Below, piece after piece: positions 1-8,219 of a stretch of DNA of 26,019 nt. The stretch's first letter is position 1. Every line of letters begins with the position of its first letter. This DNA comes from Treponema sp. (lineage in GTDB: Bacteria; Spirochaetota; Spirochaetia; Treponematales; Treponemataceae), in NCBI GenBank assembly GCA_016296655.1, contig JAEDIW010000037.1, positions 1-26,019 on the forward strand, written 5' to 3'. Position numbers and translations under genes: made by a program. Below the pieces are notes generated by a model. The model worked only from the letters and a program-made list of their open reading frames with translations, ran no database searches and was not told the origin of the DNA.

Positions 1-65
1 AATAAGTTCAAAGAATAGTGTTATTTCAAATTCATTTCGGAATTTATGCACTATATACAATGTAG

Positions 66-86
66 ATGCTGAACAAAATTCAGCAT
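66..86. other. Perfect 8-bp hairpin downstream of pheS
   Basis: An 8-bp perfect inverted repeat (ATGCTGAA / TTCAGCAT) with a 5-base loop lies about 45 bases past the pheS stop. No clear T-run follows on the minus strand, so it may stabilise or end the pheS message but is not a textbook intrinsic terminator. The rest of 1-129 is AT-rich with nothing else I can support. Confidence 0.4.
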
Positions 87-129
87 AACAATACTTTTTG
101 AACAGCCCCTTCTTCTGTATAAAAACAAA

Positions 130-1686
130 CTAAAATTTAGCCTTTCTAAGTCTTACCTTTTCAATATCTTCACAGAAAAGTTCGCGTAAGTCGTTCAATC
201 CAAGAGCCATCAATGCCATGCGGTCAATGCCTATACCCCATGCAAGGACAGGAACATCAACGCCCATTGCTTTTGTAACTTCTGGACGGAAAATACCAGA
301 ACCACCAAGTTCAAACCAGCCCAAAACTGGATGTTTAATATGAACTTCAACGGAAGGTTCTGTAAACGGAAAGTAGCCTGGAACATATTTTACTTCTGTT
401 GCGCCTGCAATTTCCTTTGCAAACATTTCAAGGAATCCTAGAAGTGTTTTTAGATTTACATCTTCTCCAAGAACAATACCTTCTGTCTGGTAAAAATCAC
501 TCAAATGAGTTGCGTCAACTTTGTCATAGCGGAAACAGCGGGCAATACCGAAGTATTTTCCAGGAATTTCAGCTTTATGTAATTGATGTGCAGAAAGAAC
601 CGTTCCCTGACTGCGGAGAATCAAGCGCTTTGTAAACTCATGGTCAAATGCGTAATTCCATCCGCGACTTCCTGTATTTCCACCGTTTTTATGAATGTTT
701 GCAACATTTGTAAGATATGGCTCTTCAATTTCTTTTGCATGTGTAGGATTTTTTATGCGGTAAACGTCATGAATATCACGTGCTGCATGGAACTGAGGCA
801 TAAACAAAGCATCACCATTCCAAAATTCAGTTTCTACCAGCGGCCCGTCGAATTCCTGAAAACCAAGTGTTGTAAGTTTATCTTTGACAGATTCAAGGAA
901 CTGGACATAAGGATTTGTCCGGCCTGGTATGACTCTTGCAGGCGGAATAGAAATGTTGTATCCACGGAAAGTTCCGTTTTTCCATTCTCCTGTTTCGAGC
1001 ATTTTTGGAGTAAGTTCACCAATTTCGTTGCCTGTAATTCCTGATTTTTTAAGAGATTCTACAACCTCTGCATAGTTACCACAGAGGCTATAAATTACGG
1101 TTTCTCTTTCAACAATTTTAAAAGGACTGTCTGCAGCTCCTCTCTTTTTGGCAAGAGTTCCCATGACTGCAAGTTCATCCTTTGAAAGATTCTTGGAGTC
1201 AAGCTGCTTAGATTCTGCAGATTCTGCTTTTTTCAGAAGGCTGGATGCAATTTGAATTCTTGCAGGAAGTTCTTTTCCTGTATATTCAGCCTGTTTTTCA
1301 GCATTCATCTTGAGGATGCCTTCTTTTGAAAGCTGACCGAAAGCACTACCGATGTCTTTGTTTTCAATGCCAAGGCCAGCTGCTATTTCTGGCAGAGACT
1401 TAGCACCGTTTTTCTTAAGAAAATCAACTGTGCGTTCTTCAATTGTTCCATTTTTAGACAGATTACAGCCAAAATCTGTAATTTCATAAAAAGTATGAGG
1501 AATTCGTTCTTCAACTTTTACTAATTCTTTTCCGCCTAGCCATGAAAAAGCCTGATTTGCATGCCCTTCCTTATAGCCAAGCTCCTTTTGCAGTTTTTCA
1601 GAAGTCAGCTTATCGGAAGAGGAGTAGTTAAGAAGTACTTTTATTTCAAGAGGATGTAAGTTTTTTATAATTGTTGAAATGTCCAT
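130..1686 (-). CDS. pheS: Phenylalanine--tRNA ligase alpha subunit, archaeal/eukaryotic type
   Basis: Charges tRNA-Phe in the cytoplasm together with PheT, which is not in this window. The 518-residue protein is far longer than the usual bacterial PheS (about 330-350) and fits the archaeal/eukaryotic type. The first ~200 residues look like stacked winged-helix modules. The class II catalytic core follows: FDGPLVETEFWNGDALFMPQ, then QGTVLSAHQLHK, then motif 2 (FGIARCFRYDKVDATH with SDFYQTEG), then ELGGSGIFRPEV, then motif 3 (GWGIGIDRMAL-like, written AWGIGIDRMALMALG). A GGAG lies about 11 bases before the ATG. The gene follows the small secreted-protein gene upstream by 24 bases, so the two are probably co-transcribed. 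Family assignment is near certain. Confidence 0.96.
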   Translation of the reverse strand: MDISTIIKNLHPLEIKVLLNYSSSDKLTSEKLQKELGYKEGHANQAFSWLGGKELVKVEERIPHTFYEITDFGCNLSKNGTIEERTVDFLKKNGAKSLPEIAAGLGIENKDIGSAFGQLSKEGILKMNAEKQAEYTGKELPARIQIASSLLKKAESAESKQLDSKNLSKDELAVMGTLAKKRGAADSPFKIVERETVIYSLCGNYAEVVESLKKSGITGNEIGELTPKMLETGEWKNGTFRGYNISIPPARVIPGRTNPYVQFLESVKDKLTTLGFQEFDGPLVETEFWNGDALFMPQFHAARDIHDVYRIKNPTHAKEIEEPYLTNVANIHKNGGNTGSRGWNYAFDHEFTKRLILRSQGTVLSAHQLHKAEIPGKYFGIARCFRYDKVDATHLSDFYQTEGIVLGEDVNLKTLLGFLEMFAKEIAGATEVKYVPGYFPFTEPSVEVHIKHPVLGWFELGGSGIFRPEVTKAMGVDVPVLAWGIGIDRMALMALGLNDLRELFCEDIEKVRLRKAKF

Positions 1687-1710
1687 TTTTGTTTTAGCTC
1701 CAAGCTGTTT

Positions 1711-2106
1711 TTATCTATTGAACTTTACATAAGATGAATATTGAGCCATCTTCATTTTTGTGCGGGAGTCGGTATAATAGCGGGTTCTGTCTTTGCTTAG
1801 GAATGTATAGCTGAAATATTGGTTTTCAGCCTGAAAATCTTTAAGGCAGGCAAGAATTGTATTCATTGCTTCACCCTGATCAAACTGAACGTCAAGGCAT
1901 GAGTAATAGATTCTCACCTCATCGGCCATACGTGTATATTCAATGCGTACTGAAGCTGTTCTTACATCTGAATGAATGTCTTTTGGAGTAATTACTTCAA
2001 TTGTGGTGTCAAATTTTTTTTCTTCCGGAATGTCATAACTTTCTTCTGCAAAACCAAAAGCCACAAAAAACAATAAAGATGCAATTACTGCAAGTGTTTT
2101 TCTCAT
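1711..2106 (-). CDS. Small secreted protein, function unknown
   Basis: A 131-residue protein that I do not recognise. It starts with a clear signal peptide (MRKTLAVIASLLFFVAFGFA, cleavage likely just after GFA, before EESYD), so it should be periplasmic or surface-exposed. The mature part is mixed alpha/beta in character, has one Cys pair region (SCLDVQF, ILACLKDF) and ends in a basic, Tyr-rich stretch. A strong GGGAG ribosome site sits 7 bases before the ATG. It lies 24 bases upstream of pheS on the same strand, which looks like simple co-transcription and not a functional link. Confidence 0.75.
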   Translation of the reverse strand: MRKTLAVIASLLFFVAFGFAEESYDIPEEKKFDTTIEVITPKDIHSDVRTASVRIEYTRMADEVRIYYSCLDVQFDQGEAMNTILACLKDFQAENQYFSYTFLSKDRTRYYTDSRTKMKMAQYSSYVKFNR

Positions 2107-2171
2107 AATAATTCTCCCAAGTCAAGTCTTAGCTGACTTTAATTTGTCCTTATTTAACAAGGACTAGTTTA

Positions 2172-2192
2172 AAAATTTGCAACGCAAACTTT
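2172..2192 (-). terminator. Intrinsic terminator closing the tatD-to-secreted-protein unit
   Basis: Read on the minus strand, AAAGTTTGC and GCAAATTTT pair with a 3-base loop and one G-T pair, and the 3' arm runs into a T-rich tract. It lies about 35 bases past the stop of the 2225-2917 gene and 65 bases before the next start. Two smaller inverted repeats (GTCCTT/AAGGAC at 2146-2164 and AAGTCA/TGACTT near 2120-2140) lie between it and the next gene. Confidence 0.6.
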
Positions 2193-2224
2193 AAAAATAA
2201 CCGGATACTGAATTTTGAAATAAA

Positions 2225-2917
2225 TCAGTATTGCGTGTATTGTATTATTCTATCTTTTTCAACGAAAAAATCAAGGTCAACTATATATTTGCCAGAAACC
2301 GAAGTTATTTTCGGAAGATTTTTTATTAAAACCCGACCTGTAATTTCTTTTGGCTTGTTTTTGATTTGGGTTCTAAAATGTTCTCGTACAGCTTCCTTTA
2401 ATGCAAGGTCGCATGCTTCCTGAATTCCATCAAAACCTTTTTCTAAAGACGCAGAACCTTTTCCATGTATTTTGTCATGATGCAGAGAATTCCAAAAGTT
2501 CAGGTATGAAATCATTTCTGGAGTCCTTTCAAATTCAATCCAAACGCAAAGTTTTCCATCTTTTATTACAGGTTTTTTGTAAATTATCTTTTTTTTGTAG
2601 GGCTCAAAGGATTTTATGCTTTTGCGTTCAAAAAATTCAGAAACACCACGCATTTTATCATAGGGAACATAAGTGAATTCCCAGCCGTAGGTCATGCCCT
2701 CAAGAAGAAATGGTGCAAGTTCCTTTATTTTCTGTACAGGATATGCGAATGGTACATTTTCTGGATACTTCTGTTTTTCTTCCGTAAAAATTTCAGGGTA
2801 TGCATCCAGACCTGCCCATAAATACAGCTGAACGTTTTTTTGCTGGCTTAAAGCTTGTGAAAAAATATTCAAAGAGGTCAGTAAAATTATTACCGGCAGC
2901 AGTAAGCGTTTTTCCAT
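2225..2917 (-). CDS. Secreted hypothetical protein
   Basis: A 230-residue protein that I cannot name. Residues 1-25 form a signal peptide (MEKRLLLPVIILLTSLNIFS, then QALSQQ), so it is exported. The mature part is rich in aromatic and charged residues and has no motif I can tie to a reaction. The start overlaps the end of the rhomboid gene by 28 bases and has no clear ribosome site, which suggests translational coupling. It is the last gene of the tatD unit and is followed by an intrinsic terminator. Its pairing with an intramembrane protease is suggestive but proves nothing. Confidence 0.75.
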   Translation of the reverse strand: MEKRLLLPVIILLTSLNIFSQALSQQKNVQLYLWAGLDAYPEIFTEEKQKYPENVPFAYPVQKIKELAPFLLEGMTYGWEFTYVPYDKMRGVSEFFERKSIKSFEPYKKKIIYKKPVIKDGKLCVWIEFERTPEMISYLNFWNSLHHDKIHGKGSASLEKGFDGIQEACDLALKEAVREHFRTQIKNKPKEITGRVLIKNLPKITSVSGKYIVDLDFFVEKDRIIQYTQY

Positions 2918-3531
2918 ACTTTTAAAGGATGAATTCCCATGCGGATGACCAGATACAGCCAGGCAATAAAAAAGCCTGCCAGATGCGTAAAATGAGCTAC
3001 ATGCGATAAGGTATAGGTCAGATGGCTGCCTGTTTCGATGATGGCATAAATTATAACTAAAAGCGGTGCAGGAACTGGAATGAGACCCCAGATATATATT
3101 TTTGAACGGGGAAATATTACGGCATACATGAAAAGTACTGCATAAATTGCACCGCTGGCTCCTATCAGTAAAGTGAAAATTCTATAATTTGAATAAACAA
3201 GAAAAGAAATAAATCCTGACATGATTCCACTAATCAGGTAGAACAGTAAAAATTCTTTTGAGCCAACAGTTTTTTCAACAGGCATTCCAAAAAATGCAAG
3301 TGCAAGCATATTGAAAAGTATGTGACTCAAGTCATTATGAACGAACATATATGTGAAAATCTGCCAGTAAAGCCTGTATCGCAAAAAATATGCTGTATTT
3401 AATCCCATAAGCGGATTTAATCTCGGCATTATGTTTGTCAGAAGAAAAACTGCAAAATTGATAAGAATCAGATAAAGAGTTGCATTAAAAAATGTGTATT
3501 TAAAAGGTTTCCTAAAAAATAATTTATTCAT
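2890..3531 (-). CDS. Rhomboid family intramembrane serine protease
   Basis: A 213-residue membrane protein with about six hydrophobic segments, the minimal bacterial rhomboid fold. The catalytic serine motif is GASGAIYAV (Ser126). The conserved HxxxN of helix 2 is HILFN (His70, Asn74). The catalytic histidine lies in HFTHLAGF (His183). Residues 55-62 (LYWQIFTY) match the usual rhomboid W-R/Q-x-x-T run before helix 2. It should cleave transmembrane substrates within the inner membrane; the substrate cannot be told from sequence. The start has an AAGAG about 6 bases upstream and lies 3 bases after the stop of the gene before it. Confidence 0.92.
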   Translation of the reverse strand: MNKLFFRKPFKYTFFNATLYLILINFAVFLLTNIMPRLNPLMGLNTAYFLRYRLYWQIFTYMFVHNDLSHILFNMLALAFFGMPVEKTVGSKEFLLFYLISGIMSGFISFLVYSNYRIFTLLIGASGAIYAVLFMYAVIFPRSKIYIWGLIPVPAPLLVIIYAIIETGSHLTYTLSHVAHFTHLAGFFIAWLYLVIRMGIHPLKVWKNAYCCR

Positions 3532-3534
3532 ATT

Positions 3535-5145
3535 TTACTCTTTTCTTGTTCCTGCTAATTTGTCCTGAGTGTTCCTCATTGAAAAAACTGCATAATTTTT
3601 CATTATTTCAAAAAATATTTTCCATGAAGGATACTGCTGTTCAAGCAGATCAGAACTGTCTCTGTTTCTTGAAGAAAGCAACAGTATCTTCAAGTTGTCG
3701 ATTATTTCATTTTTTGCTTTTTTTGCATCAATGAGAATATCGCCTACGGTATTGTATAAATCAAAAAGGGCACTGGTTTCAGAAACTACAATTTCTTTTG
3801 CTTCTGAATTTATTGTTTCTATCAGGTTTGCCAGCTGTTTTGTAAAATCAGAATTTTTATGACTGTCTCTGATATAGCCTTCTATCATTGCTGTGTCATA
3901 TTTACTTTTTGTGGAAAATTTTGCTTCAAATTCTTTTATATGGTCAAGGCTATCTGAACAGGCATAAACTATAGATGAAAACTGGCTCTTATAATCTGGA
4001 TTATTAAAAAAACCTTCAATTACAATATCTTTCAGCAGAGAAATTATGGAAGGTGTTAAATAAATGGTCAAAAAGGATTTTATTATTTCCAATGGACGAA
4101 TCCACATAAAAGAAAAAGGTGAATTATTCTGCAGTATATTGTTAAGACTGGTAGAATAGCCCGTCAAAGGTTCCAGCGGATTTGCTCCAAATAATTGGTT
4201 TATTTCTGAATTTGTTGTTTCATCTTTCAGGTCTTGTTTTATGCGGCGTTCATCGGCTTCAAACTGTTCCTGAAAACGAGCCGAAAATTTCTGTCTGGCG
4301 GAACTTTTATAGCTTGCAAGCGAGAGTATGGCATTTGGATTTTGCTGAGCAATAAAAATTATACTTTTCAAGGTTTGTGCCGTTAAAATATGGTTTAATA
4401 TGTAGAGAATTGATTTTAAATGGTTTAAAATAAAAGATTTTTCTTGTTCAGAAGGAAGATCACCTTTTTTTATTTGAATTAACGCAACCGCTGCATTTGC
4501 AACGGAGTTTGTAATCTTCAAATTTCCGCTTAAAAAATATAAGTCTGCTAAAAGTTTTTCAATTTCTTTTGGCTCGATTGGGTTAAATGAAGGTTTGTAA
4601 TCTGGTATTAACCCTGAAAAATTGCTGTCAAAGGCTGTGAGCAGTGAAACAAAGTTAAATCGGCAAAAGTCTGTAAGCTGTATCAAATCTGCAAGAATAA
4701 CGTCAATTTTTAGAAATTCCTGGGTACTCAGTAATGAAACCAGTCTATTCATGTTTTTTCGTTGTGTTTCAAAAATTTTCATAGGGGACGAATCAGATTC
4801 TGAAATTGCAGCTTTGCGCTTTTCATAGGTCAAATTTTCCAAAATATTTTGCTCTTCTGGGGCAAAGCCACTTATAACAAGTTTGTCCATAAAGCGCTCG
4901 TTACGTTTTACGTCTTCACTTATAATTGTTGAAGAAAAAAGGTTATCTAGAGGTTTTGTATGTACATATAGAAGTCGTATTGCTTCTGCAAAATTAGGCT
5001 GCAACAAACCGTTTTTATAAATTTGCGGCTGAATTGCACGTAATTCGCTTTCGAGTTTTTTGAGCTGCTGTTTCTGTTGAACTTCTGGGGAAGCGCTTAA
5101 GAATAAAGTTTCAAAAAGTTCTTTAAGTAATTGAAAAATACCCAT
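3535..5145 (-). CDS. Conserved spirochaete protein (possibly DUF5312), function unknown
   Basis: A 536-residue, mostly helical, soluble-looking protein without signal peptide or membrane segment. I recognise the style of a spirochaete-restricted family, probably DUF5312, but recall of the family number is not firm. Its N-terminus (GIFQLLKELFETLF) is amphipathic and could touch the membrane. Long helical stretches with scattered aromatic residues dominate, and no catalytic motif is visible. It lies between dus and the rhomboid gene in one unit; 64 bases separate it from dus. No ribosome site is obvious before the ATG. Confidence 0.75.
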   Translation of the reverse strand: MGIFQLLKELFETLFLSASPEVQQKQQLKKLESELRAIQPQIYKNGLLQPNFAEAIRLLYVHTKPLDNLFSSTIISEDVKRNERFMDKLVISGFAPEEQNILENLTYEKRKAAISESDSSPMKIFETQRKNMNRLVSLLSTQEFLKIDVILADLIQLTDFCRFNFVSLLTAFDSNFSGLIPDYKPSFNPIEPKEIEKLLADLYFLSGNLKITNSVANAAVALIQIKKGDLPSEQEKSFILNHLKSILYILNHILTAQTLKSIIFIAQQNPNAILSLASYKSSARQKFSARFQEQFEADERRIKQDLKDETTNSEINQLFGANPLEPLTGYSTSLNNILQNNSPFSFMWIRPLEIIKSFLTIYLTPSIISLLKDIVIEGFFNNPDYKSQFSSIVYACSDSLDHIKEFEAKFSTKSKYDTAMIEGYIRDSHKNSDFTKQLANLIETINSEAKEIVVSETSALFDLYNTVGDILIDAKKAKNEIIDNLKILLLSSRNRDSSDLLEQQYPSWKIFFEIMKNYAVFSMRNTQDKLAGTRKE

Positions 5146-5209
5146 ATTCTAAATATCTGTCTTTTTATTCTTTTCCTTAATGTTTAATTGTGAATTAAGA
5201 AAAAACTGA

Positions 5210-6208
5210 TTAACATTTTAAGCTGTTATTCAATGCTTCCTTAAATATGCACTCATAGTCTTTTTTTGTTGAAGCACTTACTAAAAGCCGTCTTAATTCT
5301 GCTCCTCCGTGAATTCCTTTTGAATAGGCACAGAATCGTTTGCGCATTTCTCTACAGGCAACCTCTTCTCCTTTATCATTTATCATAAGGGAAAGTTCTT
5401 TAAATCCTGCATGAATTCTTTCTTCAAGAGGAATTTCTTCAAATTTGCCAGTTTCCAATAACTGCTGAGTCTGCCTGAAGATGAAAGGGTGACCCATTGC
5501 ACCTCTGGCAAACATAACTCCTGAGCAAAGTGTTTGTTCCAGCATATTTTTTGCATCTTGTGGAGAAAAAATGTCTCCTGAGCCAAAAACGGGGATGCGA
5601 CCGTCAATAAATTCCACCAGAGCTTTTAAAATTGACCAGTCTGCTTTGCCTTCATAACCTTGAGAGCGTGTTCTTGGATGAATTGTAATTGCAGAAACTC
5701 CAGCATCCAGTGCTGCCTGTGCAGCTTCTTTCCATGTAATGTGCTGTGCATCCCAACCAGAGCGTATTTTTACAGTTACAGGAACTTTGCCATCGACTGC
5801 CTTAACAGTTTCTTTTGCGATGTTATAAAGTTTTTCTGGTTCCCTTGTTAAAGCTGAACCGGCACCTGTTTTTACGATTTTGGGAACAGGACAACCGCAA
5901 TTAATGTCTATGCAGTCGGCTGGAGTATGCTCTAGAACAAGTTTTGCAGCAGCTGCTACAGTTTCAGGATTTCCTCCAAAAAGCTGAACGGCATAGGCTG
6001 ATTCATTAGGAGCACGGAGCATAAGAGATGCTGTTTTTCCGGAGCCTCTTGTTAAGGCCTCAGCTGAAACCATTTCTGTGTAAGTAAAAGCGGCTCCACC
6101 TTCTATGCAAATTGAGCGAAAAGAACGATCGCTGTAACCTGCAACAGGTGCTAAAAAGAGATTACCTGAAAGTTCAAGGGAGCCGATTTTTACAGAATGG
6201 TACAACAT
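5210..6208 (-). CDS. dus: tRNA-dihydrouridine synthase (Dus, DusB-like)
   Basis: FMN enzyme that reduces uridine to dihydrouridine in the D-loop of tRNA. The TIM barrel opens with LFLAPVAGYSDRSFR (FMN binding), carries the catalytic cysteine in DINCGCPVPKIVKTGAGSAL, then VTVKIRSGW and TIHPRTRSQGYEGKADW, then GSGDIFSPQDA, and a short helical C-terminal domain. I place the start at the ATG at 6208, which shares TAATG with the tatD stop. The open frame extends 13 codons further upstream, but that part lies entirely inside tatD in another frame. The resulting 332 residues is normal for the family. Coupled translation with tatD is likely. Confidence 0.93.
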   Translation of the reverse strand: MLYHSVKIGSLELSGNLFLAPVAGYSDRSFRSICIEGGAAFTYTEMVSAEALTRGSGKTASLMLRAPNESAYAVQLFGGNPETVAAAAKLVLEHTPADCIDINCGCPVPKIVKTGAGSALTREPEKLYNIAKETVKAVDGKVPVTVKIRSGWDAQHITWKEAAQAALDAGVSAITIHPRTRSQGYEGKADWSILKALVEFIDGRIPVFGSGDIFSPQDAKNMLEQTLCSGVMFARGAMGHPFIFRQTQQLLETGKFEEIPLEERIHAGFKELSLMINDKGEEVACREMRKRFCAYSKGIHGGAELRRLLVSASTKKDYECIFKEALNNSLKC

Positions 6209-6984
6209 TATTCTGGTAGTTTGAAAATCTTGCAGCTGTTTTTCCACAATTGAATACTCAATTCTTCCAGATCCATTTCCAGCATTTCTGCAAGAAATTT
6301 TGCTGTAGATGGCAGGAATTCTGGCATGCAGCGTTTATGCGTTCTGTTCTGTGCAGGAATCATAAACGGACTTTCTGTTTCAATGAGAATTTTTTCCAAC
6401 GGTATATTTAATACTGTTTCATGCAGGTTACGGGCATTACGGTAGGTGAGATTTCCTGCAAAGGAGAAATAAATATTCATATCCAGACACTTTTTTGCAT
6501 ATTCGGCATTTTCTGAATAACAGTGAAGGATAGCTCCAGAGTCCGGGATTTTTTCTGAGAGAATATCAAAAACATCTTTTCCTGCATCTCTGTTATGAAT
6601 GATTACAGGCACATTGTGTTTTTGAGCCAGTTCAAGCTGTGTGATGAACAGTTCGATTTGAGAATGTTTGTCTCCAAACTGTTTGTAATAGTCAAGGCCT
6701 GTTTCGCCTACAGCAATTACATTTGGCAGTTGAAGAGAATTTTCTATTTTTGCAATCCAGTCTTTTCCTGGATTTGTAACTTCAGACGGAGCAACTCCGA
6801 CTGCGTGATAAATTCCAGAAAGTGATTTTAAATTGTTGTAAACAATGTCAAAATCATGGAGACTGTTATTAATGCTTACGATTCGAGTTACTCCAGCATT
6901 TTTTGCTTTCTGAATAACACGAAGTTGTTCTATAGGATCATCATAGGTTAACCCAATGTGGGCATGAGTATCAAAAAATTGCAT
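6208..6984 (-). CDS. tatD: TatD family metal-dependent hydrolase (DNase)
   Basis: 258 residues, the usual TatD length, with the amidohydrolase-like barrel. Visible metal and active-site motifs in order: FFDTHAHIG near the N-terminus, AVGETGLDYYK, VPVIIHNRDA, AILHCYSE, and a C-terminal IETESPFM. The last motif is normally ETDAP; here the metal-binding aspartate position reads glutamate. The family acts as 3'-5' exonuclease or DNase on DNA or RNA. A GGAAG lies 7 bases before the ATG. This is the first gene of a five-gene minus-strand unit, with a promoter at 7091-7119 and a leader of about 100 bases. Confidence 0.92.
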   Translation of the reverse strand: MQFFDTHAHIGLTYDDPIEQLRVIQKAKNAGVTRIVSINNSLHDFDIVYNNLKSLSGIYHAVGVAPSEVTNPGKDWIAKIENSLQLPNVIAVGETGLDYYKQFGDKHSQIELFITQLELAQKHNVPVIIHNRDAGKDVFDILSEKIPDSGAILHCYSENAEYAKKCLDMNIYFSFAGNLTYRNARNLHETVLNIPLEKILIETESPFMIPAQNRTHKRCMPEFLPSTAKFLAEMLEMDLEELSIQLWKNSCKIFKLPE

Positions 6985-7013
6985 GGCTTAGCTTCCAAAA
7001 AAGAATAGTGATA

Positions 7014-7036
7014 AGAGGGCGGAATCCCTCTGGATT
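7014..7036 (-). other. Two mutually exclusive hairpins in the tatD leader
   Basis: Read on the minus strand, GAATCC and GGATTC can pair across 4 bases, and the overlapping AGAGGG and CCCTCT can pair across 6 bases. Both stems are 6 bp and perfect and they share bases, so only one can form at a time. They lie about 30-50 bases before the tatD start, between its predicted transcription start and its ribosome site. Confidence 0.4.
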
Positions 7037-7090
7037 CATAAATAAAATATGTACAGATTTTTATACTTTTTTTATGAATTCCTACCGATA

Positions 7091-7119
7091 AAGATACCAT
7101 AGGTTTTTTGTACTGTCAA
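7091..7119 (-). promoter_or_regulatory. Promoter of the tatD unit
   Basis: On the minus strand a perfect TTGACA (7119-7114) is followed by a 17-base spacer and TATCTT (7096-7091). Transcription would start near 7084, leaving a leader of about 100 bases before tatD. Its -35 box is the left arm of the shared palindrome with the divergent promoter. Confidence 0.65.
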
Positions 7120-7127
7120 ATATGGCT

Positions 7128-7156
7128 TTGACAGATGAAACTTTATTTATTATACT
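7128..7156 (+). promoter_or_regulatory. Strong promoter of the M23-bactofilin operon
   Basis: A perfect TTGACA (7128-7133), a 17-base spacer and TATACT (7151-7156) give a near-consensus sigma-70 promoter. Transcription would begin near 7163. This overlaps the first codons of the longest open frame (ATG at 7135), so that ATG cannot be the start of the transcript made here; the TTG at 7189 fits instead. Confidence 0.8.
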
Positions 7157-7188
7157 TCATATTTAGGCAAGTTTCTGGAGATAATAAT

Positions 7189-8214
7189 TTGACACAGGCA
7201 TATAAGAAATATAGATTTCATGAGAAAAAAAATACCCTCTCCCTTTCTTCTTTTGTGGGGATGGGATTGAAAGCTGTAGGACGATTTTTCCTTTCAGTTT
7301 TTCATGTGTTCGATAATAAACTTACAATTATGATAGTTCCCCATTCTCAGGGGAAAGTTATAAATTTCCAGACAAATGTTTTTGCTGTAATCCTTGGTAT
7401 TGTGCTGGTTGTTGGGGTTGTTTCATCTTTCTTCTATTTCAACAAGCAGGTTGTAACTTCAAATAACGAGATTGTCCGCCTGATGAATGAAAACAGGCAG
7501 ACCGTCGCAAGTCTTGATGAACTTCGTGATGAAAATAATAATCTTTTGCAGACTGCAAAGCGTTTTCAGGAATCTTTATCTCAGTCACTTTCGATTCTTG
7601 GTCTGCATCAGTCTGACCCAATTTCTAAGGCTGCTGTAAAAGACAGTGACCTTTCGTCTTTATTCGATACTCAGGATATGGCTTCTGGCATTTTGCGTGA
7701 AACTTCTGATATTCGTCAGCTTGCAACTTATCTTGACAGTGCAGTTCAGCCTTTGGAACAGATTGGAAAAATGCTTGAAAGTCAGAATTCTTTGTTTACG
7801 GATATTCCGAGTATCTGGCCTGTTCAGGCAAAAAATACTCACATTTCCATGCCTTTTGGCCCTGCTATTCATCCTATTACTGGACAGTGGTATATCCATA
7901 AAGGAATTGATTTTTCTACATGGCGTTCTGGAGATCCGATTCTTGCTCCTGCAAATGGACAGGTTGTAACAGTTGGTTATAATTCAAGTCTTGGGAATTA
8001 TGTAATTATAAAGCATAAATACAGTATTTATACACGTTATGCACACATGTCAACAATTCGTGTAAAGAAAGGTCAGATGGTTTCTCAAAAGGATGTTATT
8101 GGGCTTATAGGAAATACAGGTGTTACAACAGGTCCTCATTTACATTATGAAGTTCACATTGGTTCGGATGTTGTTGATCCTATCAAGCATATTAACGTAA
8201 AACTTTCAAAATAG
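7189..8214 (+). CDS. M23 family metallopeptidase (membrane-anchored, LytM-type)
   Basis: Peptidoglycan endopeptidase. I choose a TTG start at 7189: GGAG lies 8 bases upstream, while the upstream ATG (7135) falls inside the promoter. The 341-residue product has a short cytoplasmic part, one membrane segment (about residues 65-84), a helical coiled-coil-like stretch with EIVRLMNENRQ and ELRDENNNLL, and a C-terminal LytM domain. Zinc ligands and catalytic residues are all present: HKGID (His237, Asp241), RYAHMS (His286) and PHLHYEV (His317, His319). It is followed after 5 bases by a bactofilin gene; such pairs shape cells by local peptidoglycan cutting in several bacteria. Confidence 0.92.
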   Translation: MTQAYKKYRFHEKKNTLSLSSFVGMGLKAVGRFFLSVFHVFDNKLTIMIVPHSQGKVINFQTNVFAVILGIVLVVGVVSSFFYFNKQVVTSNNEIVRLMNENRQTVASLDELRDENNNLLQTAKRFQESLSQSLSILGLHQSDPISKAAVKDSDLSSLFDTQDMASGILRETSDIRQLATYLDSAVQPLEQIGKMLESQNSLFTDIPSIWPVQAKNTHISMPFGPAIHPITGQWYIHKGIDFSTWRSGDPILAPANGQVVTVGYNSSLGNYVIIKHKYSIYTRYAHMSTIRVKKGQMVSQKDVIGLIGNTGVTTGPHLHYEVHIGSDVVDPIKHINVKLSK

Positions 8215-8219
8215 AATTT

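Noticed and set aside
66..86. Intrinsic terminator of pheS
   Set aside because: The 8-bp stem is perfect but no T-run follows on the minus strand, so it is listed only as a hairpin.
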